Of a stretch of DNA of 15,365 nt, positions 1 to 7,168 are shown piece after piece. The stretch spans positions 1 through 15,365 of the forward strand of contig CAMDKE010000022.1 of the NCBI GenBank assembly GCA_945901215.1, in the 5' to 3' direction. A model generated the notes under the pieces. The model was not told where the DNA came from. It saw nothing but the letters and a program-made list of their open reading frames with translations, and searched no databases. The stretch's first letter is position 1; every line of letters begins with the position of its first letter. The stretch comes from Comamonas sp. lk. Lineage in GTDB: Bacteria > Pseudomonadota > Gammaproteobacteria > Burkholderiales > Burkholderiaceae_C. Both the position numbers and the translations under genes were made by a program.

Positions 1-186
1 AGCAGTAATTGGAGGGACAACCTGGGCATCCTCGATCACACCGCTACCAATGATGCTGAAAATCTCACGCTGAAACTCGGGTAAAACCGCATCCATGAGC
101 GGCATCTTGCTTGACACCAAGTCTTTGAAGAAGGCTACACGTTTCAACATTTCTTCTTTAGTGACTTCTCGTATTGGTAGGGCCAT
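1..186 (-). CDS. N-terminal part of an unidentified protein (partial, possibly a cupin)
   Basis: A leftward frame opens at ATG 186-184 and stays open for 62 codons to the window edge, so the C-terminus is missing. The start is convincing: AAAGGAG lies 8 bases upstream of the ATG. The visible protein begins MALPIREVTKEEM and is soluble, with no signal peptide or membrane segment. It continues through a stretch containing EFQREIFSIIGSGVIEDAQ. From memory this REI-xxIIGxGVxED pattern recalls the N-terminus of small cupin proteins linked to catabolic clusters, but the metal-binding cupin motifs would lie outside the window, so this is only a suggestion. It follows the LysR gene in the same direction with a 219-bp gap that carries its own promoter-like dyad, so it is probably transcribed separately. 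Confidence 0.7.
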   Translation of the reverse strand, partial: MALPIREVTKEEMLKRVAFFKDLVSSKMPLMDAVLPEFQREIFSIIGSGVIEDAQVVPPITA

Positions 187-260
187 GGCGCTATCTCCTT
201 TTGTTAAGTAGATTATTCACAAATAAGATTCGTATGTGAACAATTTACTGCTTAAAAACT
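187..260 (-). promoter_or_regulatory. Candidate promoter/operator of the partial leftward gene
   Basis: This AT-rich gap contains an imperfect inverted repeat: arm ATTATTCACA at 212-221 and arm TGTGAACAAT at 235-244, matching at 9 of 10 positions, with 13 bases between. It lies 26-58 bases upstream of the ATG at 186. On the minus strand the same DNA reads TTCACA, 17 bases, AATAAT, which could be a sigma-70 promoter overlapped by the dyad, the usual place for a repressor or activator site. The rest of 245-405 is AT-rich and shows no gene. The binding protein is unknown; the adjacent LysR protein is one candidate. Confidence 0.4.
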
Positions 261-405
261 ATCTGCATTAAATCAAAAGCGGCTTAGTTAAAAAATCTAG
301 CGCTTCTCCATATTCCATTAGTTCAGAAATAGGTCATCTGCAAAAACTACTTTGCTGCGATATGCGTTGGATACGTCGAGCTGTCCCGCAGGTACATAAG
401 AAGGC

Positions 406-1359
406 CTACGGCGTGCGCTCAACGACGCGAATGCCGCGCAGCGCCAGTTGCTCCTGCACTGTCGATTGGTAGGCCGCAACAGCGCAGCGCAGCCACTGCT
501 CAAAGCGGTTGGCCGCCGCCGAGGTGCCTGATTTCCCGGACGTAAAAAGCGAATAGGTCATGGCGCTGACAACCCCTGATCCAAACGGCACGATGAGCTC
601 ACCCAAGAGAACCAACGGCAGCGTCAGGAAGCTGTCTCCAATCGTGAGTCCCCCGCCCGACGCCGCAACCGAAACGCACATCGTGGTTTCATTGAACAGC
701 GTGCGGTGCAGGCGTTCGCCTCCGGGATCAAAGCCAGCGTAATGGCACCACTCCTCCCAGACATCGTAGTTGTTGTCCACCAGAGACGGCGCGTCGCAGA
801 CGCGCTGCCCCGCCTGCAAGTAGCGATCCGCAAAGTCTTGGGTGCAAACCGGAATATCAATCCAGCGGCACAGCTCGCTCTCCTGGAGCGCGTCGCCGCC
901 ATGCAGGCCGTGCATCCCATAAAAAATGCGGAAGTCAAAATCTTCGCCGGGGCGAAAGTTGTCGTTTTTCTCTGTCGTTATTTCGACGGAAATGCCGGGG
1001 TTGGCGACCAAAAATACGCCCAGCTGCCCGGCCAGCCAGCCCGACGCAAAATCCCGGCAAACCAACAAGCGCACCCGGTGGCCTTGCTCTGAGCGCCGCG
1101 CCACGCTTTCTGTCGTGGCGGAAATCAAATCGAACGCTTGCTTTAGTCCGGCGTAAAGCTCCTGACCTGCATCGGTCAAGCGGATCCGGTTGCCGGTGCG
1201 CTCAAACAAAGCGCACCCCATGTCCTCCTCCAGCAGCGCTATTTGCTTGCTGATGGCGGGATGCGTCACATGCAGCTCTGCCGCAGCAGCAGAAACACTG
1301 CCGGTGCGGGCCACGGCTTCGCAGGCACGCAATGCCGTCAGTGACCGCCATTTCCGCAT
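406..1359 (-). CDS. LysR-family transcriptional regulator
   Basis: A 317-residue protein, the normal length of a LysR-type regulator. Residues about 4-63 form the winged helix-turn-helix, with the typical run SVSAAAAELHVTHPAISKQI followed by LLEEDMGCALFERTGNRIRL and TDAGQEL. The remainder is the type-2 periplasmic-binding-protein-like effector domain, and the overall style resembles the GcvA-like group. The start at 1359 is supported by AAAGGAG seven bases upstream. The gene is divergent from the cupin-GMC pair, with 141 bp between the two starts. By family precedent it probably controls that pair and represses itself, with an organic acid or related compound as co-inducer. The effector cannot be deduced. 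The other possible target is the leftward gene at 1-186. Confidence 0.95.
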   Translation of the reverse strand: MRKWRSLTALRACEAVARTGSVSAAAAELHVTHPAISKQIALLEEDMGCALFERTGNRIRLTDAGQELYAGLKQAFDLISATTESVARRSEQGHRVRLLVCRDFASGWLAGQLGVFLVANPGISVEITTEKNDNFRPGEDFDFRIFYGMHGLHGGDALQESELCRWIDIPVCTQDFADRYLQAGQRVCDAPSLVDNNYDVWEEWCHYAGFDPGGERLHRTLFNETTMCVSVAASGGGLTIGDSFLTLPLVLLGELIVPFGSGVVSAMTYSLFTSGKSGTSAAANRFEQWLRCAVAAYQSTVQEQLALRGIRVVERTP

Positions 1360-1500
1360 TTCAGAACTCCTTTGGAATAACTTCTAGTGACGCTTGCAGA
1401 AATCTTATCACTTGTGGATGTTGCCCGGCTGTCGATAAAGTTCAAGCCCACGCTTGGCGCTATGTCCGGGCGCCCTTCACCAGACCACCAGGAATTTCAA
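1360..1500. promoter_or_regulatory. Divergent LysR/cupin promoter region
   Basis: This 141-bp gap separates the starts of lysR (leftward) and the cupin gene (rightward) and should hold both promoters and the LysR site. Visible candidates are a short dyad CAAGC-CCAC-GCTTG at 1443-1456, a T-N11-A sequence TATCACTTGTGGA near 1405-1417 containing ATC and GAT half-elements, and a widely spaced GCCCGG/CCGGGC pair. None is a textbook T-N11-A palindrome, so the exact operator is uncertain. The regulatory role rests mainly on the divergent arrangement. Confidence 0.4.
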
Positions 1501-1859
1501 TGACCGTTCCCATCCGTTTTTCGCCCACCGGCCCTGAAGGTTGGAAAGACCTTGCCGACATTCCGCTGGAGCACGCTGAACTTTTGGCAGGATTGCCTCT
1601 AGGCCATGACTTTGCTTACTTCCAACGCCCGCAGGCAAAGCTGCGCGCCGGAATCTGGCGCTCTACCGCCTACACGGAAAAGTACGACAGCTACCCAAGC
1701 GATGAATTCATGGTTATATTGAAAGGTGAAGTGACGCTGGAGTACGCGCATACCAGCGAAACTTTTCGCCAAGGGGATGCCTTTTTGGTTCCCAAAGGAT
1801 TTAAGGGCGTCTGGCGCCAACCCGTAGACGTGTTGAAGTTTTATGTGATTGTGGAATGA
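1501..1859 (+). CDS. Small cupin-domain protein (Cupin_3/DUF861-like)
   Basis: A 118-residue single-domain cupin. The C-terminal half contains the pattern typical of the Cupin_3 (DUF861) family: GIWRSTAYTEKY, then PSDEFMVILKGEVTLEY and GDAFLVPKGFKGVWRQP. Such proteins are small beta-barrels; relatives include the cupin domain of ureidoglycine aminohydrolase, and many have no known reaction. The classical HxH metal ligands are not obvious, so a binding or isomerase-like role is as likely as a metal enzyme. The frame is open upstream to 1332, but ATG 1501 is preferred: it has CAGGA nine bases upstream and gives a normal cupin N-terminus. The stop codon overlaps the next start (ATGA), so it is co-translated with the GMC oxidoreductase, and its job is probably tied to that enzyme's substrate or product. 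Confidence 0.85.
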
Positions 1860-3637
1860 CTTCGGCTGGCGCTGGCGACACGGTGCGCGACGAAGGTCGC
1901 TATGACTACATCGTGATAGGCGCCGGGTCTGCGGGATGTGTGGTGGCCAGCCGCCTGGGGGAAGATCCTAAGCTGCGCATTTTGGTTTTGGAAGCGGGCG
2001 GCAGCGACCGGGCGACCATCGTTGCGATGCCATCGGCACTGTCGATTCCGATGAACACGCCACGATTTAACTGGGGCATGGCCACGGAACCCGAGCCGGG
2101 CCTGGACGGGCGTGTGGTGAACTTGCCACGCGGCAAGGGTTTGGGCGGATCGTCCTCTATCAACGGCATGTGCTGGGTGCGCGGCAACCCCATGGACTAC
2201 GAATTGTGGGAGGCTTTGGGCGCGCAAGGTTGGCGTTGGTCCAACGTGCTCCCCTATTTTCAGCGCCTGGAGGCCGTGGCGGGCGGCGGGCCACTGCGCG
2301 GCACGAGCGGCCCAATCCAAGTGACGCGGGGCAATGAAAAAAATCCGCTGTACCAGGCATTTGTGCAGGCCGGTGCCCAAGCGGGCTATGCCTTGTCCCC
2401 CAATATGAACCAACGCCAACACGAAGGCTTTGGCCCTATGGAGATGAACGTGGGCGATGGCAGACGTTGCAGTGCTGCCGTGGCTTACCTGCGGCCCGCC
2501 ATGGCGCGCGGCAATGTACGGGTGGTGACCGGGGCGCTGGTTGACAAAATCCAGATTGCGCAGCGCCGTGCGGCCGGCGTACAGTTTTCCGTCAATGGAC
2601 AGCGCCGTTTTGCAAGCGCGTCACAGGAAGTCATCTTGTCTGCTGGTTCCATCATGTCGCCCGCCATCCTCAAGCGCTCTGGCGTTGGCCCCCAGCAGGA
2701 ATTGCGCGACCTCGGGATTGAAGTGGTGCACCACAGCCCCGGCGTGGGTGAAAACCTGATGGACCACCTGGAGCTCTACATTCAGCAGGAATGCACACAG
2801 CCGATCACTTTATACCCGGCCGTGTCCTTGCTAGGCAAAGCCAAGATTGGAGTGCAGTGGTTGCTGACGCACAGGGGCTTGGGAGCCACCAATCATTTCG
2901 AAAGCGGCGGGCATATTCGCAGCCGCGCTGGCATTGTCTATCCCGACATTCAGTACCACTTTTTACCTTTGGCTATTTCCTATGACGGGAAGTCTTTGGC
3001 GTCCGGCCACGGCTACCAGGTTCACGTCGGCACCAAGCGCTCGAAAAGCCGGGGCTGGGTGCGGCTGCGCGACGCCAGGCCTGAGAGCCTGCCGCGCGTG
3101 CGCTTTAACTACATGACGCATCCGGACGATTGGCTGGAATTGCGCGCCTGCATTGGGCTGACGCGCGAGATCTTTGCCCAGCCGGCGATGGCACCCTACC
3201 GCGGACGGGAATTGGCACCAGGGGCTGATGCGACCAGCGAGCTTGCGCTGGACGCGTTCATCAAGCGCAAGGTGGAAAGCGCCTACCACCCATGCGGCAC
3301 CTGCCGCATGGGCACCGACCGCGATGCCGTTACCCATCCCGACGGGCGGGTGCGCGGGATTGAACGGCTGCGGGTGGTCGATGCCTCGGTCATGCCCCAA
3401 GCCACGGCGGGGGATTTGAATGCACCCACCTTGGCCCTGGCTGAACGCATGTCAGACCTCATGCGCGGTCGCCACCTTCCTGAGGCACAAGACGCACCGC
3501 TCTTGACGGCATCCCACTGGGCGAGTACGCAGCGCTCCAGCACGATTTTGCGCGACTATGCGTCCGACCGTGCCGGTTTGCGTGCGGCATTGCTTGCCAG
3601 CAATGGACGTGGGAACTGGCAGACGACCGATCTGTAA
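1856..3637 (+). CDS. GMC-family FAD oxidoreductase (choline dehydrogenase-like)
   Basis: A 593-residue flavoprotein of the glucose-methanol-choline family. The N-terminal Rossmann motif GAGSAG (22-27) and the ribose-binding Glu at 46 bind FAD. The first GMC signature is RGKGLGGSSSINGM (92-105). The C-terminal catalytic motif is YHPCGTCRMG with His478, and the partner Asn522 lies in GDLNAPT, so the catalytic His/Asn pair is intact. The family oxidises primary or secondary alcohols to aldehydes or ketones, passing electrons to a quinone or to oxygen. There is no signal peptide. About 55 residues after the GMC core form a C-terminal extension that I do not recognise. ATG 1856 overlaps the cupin stop by 4 bp, indicating translational coupling. 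The substrate is unknown, and a betA assignment would overreach because no choline or betaine genes are nearby. Confidence 0.93.
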   Translation: MTSAGAGDTVRDEGRYDYIVIGAGSAGCVVASRLGEDPKLRILVLEAGGSDRATIVAMPSALSIPMNTPRFNWGMATEPEPGLDGRVVNLPRGKGLGGSSSINGMCWVRGNPMDYELWEALGAQGWRWSNVLPYFQRLEAVAGGGPLRGTSGPIQVTRGNEKNPLYQAFVQAGAQAGYALSPNMNQRQHEGFGPMEMNVGDGRRCSAAVAYLRPAMARGNVRVVTGALVDKIQIAQRRAAGVQFSVNGQRRFASASQEVILSAGSIMSPAILKRSGVGPQQELRDLGIEVVHHSPGVGENLMDHLELYIQQECTQPITLYPAVSLLGKAKIGVQWLLTHRGLGATNHFESGGHIRSRAGIVYPDIQYHFLPLAISYDGKSLASGHGYQVHVGTKRSKSRGWVRLRDARPESLPRVRFNYMTHPDDWLELRACIGLTREIFAQPAMAPYRGRELAPGADATSELALDAFIKRKVESAYHPCGTCRMGTDRDAVTHPDGRVRGIERLRVVDASVMPQATAGDLNAPTLALAERMSDLMRGRHLPEAQDAPLLTASHWASTQRSSTILRDYASDRAGLRAALLASNGRGNWQTTDL

Positions 3638-3721
3638 GGGCAGGCGGATTACTTAGTCGGAATCGGGGGCATCAAACTAACCGTAAGCATCCACGACGCC
3701 GTGCTACCTGCCCAAGCCCAC

Positions 3722-3742
3722 CCCAGCGCCCGTGCTGGGTTT
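3722..3742 (+). terminator. Weak terminator-like hairpin between convergent genes
   Basis: CCCAGC (3722-3727) and GCTGGG (3734-3739) form a 6-bp GC-rich stem with a 6-base loop, followed only by TTT. It sits in the 161-bp gap between the convergent GMC and PQQ dehydrogenase genes, where a terminator is expected. The short T run makes it weak. A longer-range GGGCAGG (3638-3644) / CCTGCCC (3708-3714) pair also exists. Confidence 0.3.
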
Positions 3743-3798
3743 GCGTACCGTCACTTATTGCACTGCAAACGAGGGGGCTCCTTATAGGCGCGAAATTG

Positions 3799-5154
3799 TC
3801 AGCGTTCGGCGGCCTGCTTGGCGCTGACGCGCCAGACCACTTTGCCCACGTCGTCGGCCACCAACAGGGCGCCGCGTGCGTCTATCGCCACGCCCACAGG
3901 CCGGCCGTAGGCCTTGCCCTCGGGGCTTAAAAAACCGGTCAGCACATCGACCGGCAGCCCTTTGGGCTGGCCCGCTTCAAAAGGCACAAACACCACCTTG
4001 TAGCCGCTGTGCGGCTGGCGGTTCCATGAGCCATGCTCGCCGACAAACACGCCGTCAGCGAGTTGCGCCGGCAAGCTGGCCGGCGCTGAGGCCGACGCGC
4101 CAGGCCCGCGGGCAAAGGCCATGCCCAGCGGCGCCACATGCGCGCCCAGCGCATAGTCGGGCGACACGGCGCTCGCCACTAAATCAGGCTGCGCCGGCTT
4201 GACGCGGGTGTCCACGTTGGCCCCGAAGTAGCTGTAAGGCCAGCCGTAAAACGCGCCGTCTCTCACCGAGGTCAGGTAGTCGGGTACCAAGTCACTACCC
4301 AGTTCGTCGCGCTCATTGACCACCGTCCAAAGCGTGCCGGTGCCGGGCGCCCAGCCCATGCCGTTGGGGTTACGCAAGCCGCTGGCAAACAGGCGTTTGC
4401 TGCGCGTGGATAAATCGACCTCCCAAATGGCAGCGCGCCCTTCTTCAACGGCCATGCCGTTTTCGCCCACGTTGCTGTTTGAGCCGACTGTCGCATAGAG
4501 CTTACGCCCGTCGGGGCTGGCAATCAGGCTCTTAGTCCAGTGGTGGTTGATCGGGCCGCCCGGCAAGTCCACTACCGGGGTGCCCGCAGTGCTGATGCGG
4601 GTCTGGCCGGGCAGGTAGTCAAAGCGCACGATGCCGTCGGTGTTGGCCACATAAAAATCATTGCCCACCAGCGCCATGCCAAAAGGCGAGCGCAGGCCTT
4701 GCAAAAAAATACTGCGTGTTTCGGCCACGCCATCGCCGTCCACATCGCGCAACAAGGTGATGCGGTCGGCACTGACCACGCCCGCACCGGCCCGCGTCAT
4801 CACACGGTCAGCGATCCAGCCCATCAGGCTGAATGGCGCGTTGGCGGATTTGGCCGGTTTGTTGCTCTCGGCCACCAGCACGTCCCCGTTGGGCAGCACA
4901 TAGACCCAGCGCGGATGGTCCAGCCCGCGCGCCAGCGCCGTCACCTGCAAGCCGGCCATGGGCTGCGGGAGCACGCCGTCGGGCCAGCCCTTGGCCGGTG
5001 CAATGTTCACAGTCGGCAGCAGTTGCTTGAGCGGGGCTAGCAGCACCGGCTGCGCACCCATGTCGGCTTGAGGCGGCAACTTTGCCATGTCACCACAGCC
5101 AGCCAACAGCGCCGCAATACCCGCCAGCACGCCAAATAAATAAGGGTTTGTCAT
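3799..5154 (-). CDS. PQQ-dependent sugar dehydrogenase-like lipoprotein (sorbosone dehydrogenase family)
   Basis: A 451-residue exported beta-propeller protein. The N-terminus MTNPYLFGVLAGIAALLAGC is a lipoprotein signal with lipobox LLAGC and lipidated Cys20, so it should be membrane-anchored and face the periplasm. The body matches the soluble-glucose/L-sorbosone dehydrogenase family: LDHPRWVYVLPNGDVLVAE, an acidic loop DVDGDGVAE (137-145) that may bind calcium, NHHWTKSL with the probable catalytic His at about 204-205, GLRNPNGM, and VNERDELGSDLVPDYLT. Family members oxidise aldose sugars or related compounds using PQQ and calcium. The frame also contains ATG 5184, ten codons upstream. ATG 5154 is chosen because CAGGA lies eight bases before it and the signal peptide then starts properly. 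No PQQ synthesis genes are visible. The true substrate is unknown. Confidence 0.88.
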   Translation of the reverse strand: MTNPYLFGVLAGIAALLAGCGDMAKLPPQADMGAQPVLLAPLKQLLPTVNIAPAKGWPDGVLPQPMAGLQVTALARGLDHPRWVYVLPNGDVLVAESNKPAKSANAPFSLMGWIADRVMTRAGAGVVSADRITLLRDVDGDGVAETRSIFLQGLRSPFGMALVGNDFYVANTDGIVRFDYLPGQTRISTAGTPVVDLPGGPINHHWTKSLIASPDGRKLYATVGSNSNVGENGMAVEEGRAAIWEVDLSTRSKRLFASGLRNPNGMGWAPGTGTLWTVVNERDELGSDLVPDYLTSVRDGAFYGWPYSYFGANVDTRVKPAQPDLVASAVSPDYALGAHVAPLGMAFARGPGASASAPASLPAQLADGVFVGEHGSWNRQPHSGYKVVFVPFEAGQPKGLPVDVLTGFLSPEGKAYGRPVGVAIDARGALLVADDVGKVVWRVSAKQAAER

Positions 5155-5478
5155 GGTGCTTGTCCTGTTCATCAAGATGGCCAAATTTGCCCTGTCCCCG
5201 AAAAATCAAAGTTCACGGTGTTGACCCCAACATCAAATCGCCCCATTCTGCCGATTTCCTGTGACCCAGCGCGATGACCTTGAACGTGCTACCGGGCGCG
5301 GTATAGCAGCCGCCAATGGTGGATCGGTCAAAAGTCGGTTCCAACAACTAGCCGCTGGCGAGGATTGCCTGTGGCAGCATGGGTGGACAATGCGGCACTA
5401 AGCTGATTGCCTTGCTTCCCTTACTTCTGGGGCCAGGCATATTGGTGGTCAAAAGCACCTTCCCTTTGAACGATTCAT
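5155..5478. other. Intergenic region with a possible decayed gene
   Basis: This 324-bp gap between divergent genes should hold the promoters of the PQQ dehydrogenase and the DUF2130 gene. No clear -35/-10 pair or terminator is evident. A leftward frame without stops runs from about 5347 to the TGA at 5213-5215. It encodes 44 residues of protein-like composition including IGGCYTAPGSTFKVIALGH, but it has only TTG as a possible start and no Shine-Dalgarno site. A rightward open frame overlaps it. It is best viewed as a candidate remnant or chance frame. Confidence 0.3.
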
Positions 5479-6894
5479 ATGCACGAAATCATCTGCCCAC
5501 ACTGCTCTAAAGCCTTCAAGATTGATGAGACCGGGTACGCCGACATACTCAAACAAGTGCGCGACAGCGAGTTCGATCAGCAGTTGCACGATCGGCTGGC
5601 GCTGGCTGAAAAAGAAAAAGACAGCGCAATCGAACTTGCGCGGACCAAGCTAGCCGGCGAACTCCAACAGGCAGCAGCGGTCAAAGATGCTGCCATACAA
5701 GAACTCAAAGGCCAGCTCCAATCAGCGCAGGTGTCCCAGCAACTCGCAGTTACGCAGGCGCTGGGCGCCCTGGAAAAAGAGCGTGACGCCCTGGCCAACA
5801 AGCTGCAGCAGGAACAAAAGGACAGAGAAGCCGCTGAAAGCTTGGCCAAAGCCGAGTTGGCCAACCAGTTGCAAAAGACCGCTTCTGCCAAGGAGGCGGA
5901 AATCCAATCCCTCAAGGCCCAGCTGGAAGCCAAAGAAACCGCGCAAAAGCTCGCCATCAATGAGGCTCTCAGCGCGGTTGAGAAAGAACGTGAGGCCTTG
6001 AAGAACGACCTGAGCCGCTCTGAGATGGAAAAGCAACTCGCCGCAAATGGGCTCAAGGAGAAGTACGAAACGCAGATCAAGGACCGGGACGACGCCATCG
6101 AGCGCCTGCGGGACATGAAAGCCCGCCTATCCACCAAGATGGTCGGTGAAACCCTGGAGCAGCACTGCGAGACCGAGTTCAACCGCCTGCGGGCCACGGC
6201 GTTCCAAAAAGCGTACTTTGAGAAAGACAACGACGCCAAGGGCGGCAGCAAGGGCGACTACATTTTTCGGGACAAGGACGACGCGGGCACTGAGATCGTG
6301 TCCATCATGTTCGAGATGAAAAACGAAAATGACACCACTGCCACCAAGAAGAAGAATGAGGAATTTCTCAAGGAACTGGACAGGGACCGTACCGAGAAAG
6401 GCTGCGAGTACGCGGTATTGGTCTCGCTGCTAGAGCCTGAGAGCGAGCTCTACAACACGGGGATCGTGGATGTTTCGCACCGCTACGACAAGATGTACGT
6501 GGTGCGGCCCCAATTTTTCATACCCATCATCACGCTGCTTCGCAATGCAGCGAAGAACTCTATGGCGTACAAAACCGAGCTCGCGCTGGTGAAGTCGCAA
6601 AACATCGACATCACCAACTTCGAGACCAACTTGGAGACATTCAAGTCCGCGTTCTCCCGGAACTACGACCTGGCTTCCAACCACTTCAAAAAAGCCATTG
6701 AAGAAATTGACAAGTCCATCGATCACCTGCAAAAAACCAGATCAGCACTTCTAGGCTCAGAGAACAACCTGCGCCTGGCCAATGAAAAGGCCCAAGACGT
6801 GACGATCAAGAAGCTCACGCGTGGCAATCCGACGATGGCGGCTAAGTTTGCGGAAATTGTGAACTCCAAAGCCCCACCGGTTGGCAGCGATTGA
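5479..6894 (+). CDS. DUF2130 family protein (zinc-binding N-terminus, coiled coil, nuclease-like C-terminus)
   Basis: A 471-residue protein. It opens with MHEIICPHCSKAF, a CxxC pair as in a small zinc ribbon. Residues about 40-215 are a long charged coiled coil rich in EKER/AEL heptads. From about 220 comes the conserved DUF2130 core: GETLEQHCETEFN, then SKGDYIFRD (Asp260) and SIMFEMKNEND (Glu279, Lys281). The D...ExK spacing is that of a PD-(D/E)XK nuclease fold, so DNA or RNA processing is plausible. A second helical region follows at about 370-440. The function of the family is not established to my knowledge; members occur sporadically and often in accessory regions. The ATG at 5479 has no clear Shine-Dalgarno site, but the zinc-binding start fits the family. 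It is probably cytoplasmic and transcribed alone. Confidence 0.9.
   Translation: MHEIICPHCSKAFKIDETGYADILKQVRDSEFDQQLHDRLALAEKEKDSAIELARTKLAGELQQAAAVKDAAIQELKGQLQSAQVSQQLAVTQALGALEKERDALANKLQQEQKDREAAESLAKAELANQLQKTASAKEAEIQSLKAQLEAKETAQKLAINEALSAVEKEREALKNDLSRSEMEKQLAANGLKEKYETQIKDRDDAIERLRDMKARLSTKMVGETLEQHCETEFNRLRATAFQKAYFEKDNDAKGGSKGDYIFRDKDDAGTEIVSIMFEMKNENDTTATKKKNEEFLKELDRDRTEKGCEYAVLVSLLEPESELYNTGIVDVSHRYDKMYVVRPQFFIPIITLLRNAAKNSMAYKTELALVKSQNIDITNFETNLETFKSAFSRNYDLASNHFKKAIEEIDKSIDHLQKTRSALLGSENNLRLANEKAQDVTIKKLTRGNPTMAAKFAEIVNSKAPPVGSD
5626..6039 (+). repeat. 69-codon tandem duplication inside the DUF2130 coiled coil
   Basis: Residues about 50-118 and 119-187 align without gaps at an offset of 69. 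Examples are TKLAGELQQ against AELANQLQK, AAIQELKGQL against AEIQSLKAQL, and ALGALEKERDALANKL against ALSAVEKEREALKNDL. The DNA of the two copies has diverged, so the duplication is not recent. A partial third copy may precede it at about residues 40-50. Confidence 0.7.
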
Positions 6895-7168
6895 GTAATG
6901 TTGAGTATGTTTGCAAGTGCGTGTCCCGTCTGATAAACCAATCCATAAAGTGCATCTACGCGACCGAAGTTTTTTTTACGGGTGGTTTACGAAAGCTGCG
7001 CGCTTTGCGCCCGTACCTCCGTGCGCTAAGACGAAATTTTGACGCTACAAACGTAGCGAGTGGTGGTGTCATTTTTCCTGCGATCGCTGATTCTCCAGTC
7101 CAGATTTATTGATCTTTAATTCCGTAATTTACGAGCTACGTTTCCGTAATTTCTGATAAAGTGGACTC
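6895..7168. promoter_or_regulatory. Spacer with hairpin and upstream region of the AAA ATPase gene
   Basis: This 274-bp gap is richer in AT than its neighbours, with an eight-T run at 6970-6977 that no hairpin precedes. A perfect small hairpin, CGCTAC-AAAC-GTAGCG, lies at 7043-7058; a T5 run follows only 14 bases later, so it is not a standard terminator. Close to the ATPase start are two direct repeats (separate entry) and GATAAA, which could be a -10 element only a few bases before the ATG. There is no Shine-Dalgarno site before ATG 7169, so transcription may start at or near the start codon. I see no gene in this gap. Confidence 0.4.
7120..7152. repeat. Direct repeat TTCCGTAATTT, 22-bp period
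   Basis: The 11-mer TTCCGTAATTT occurs at 7120-7130 and again at 7142-7152, exactly 22 bp apart (two helical turns), ending 16 bases before the ATPase start. Such phasing places both copies on the same face of DNA and suggests an operator bound by a dimer, possibly for autoregulation. No binding protein can be named. Confidence 0.6.

Noticed and set aside
6970..6977. Eight-T run as terminator of the DUF2130 gene
   Set aside because: No stem-loop directly precedes it.
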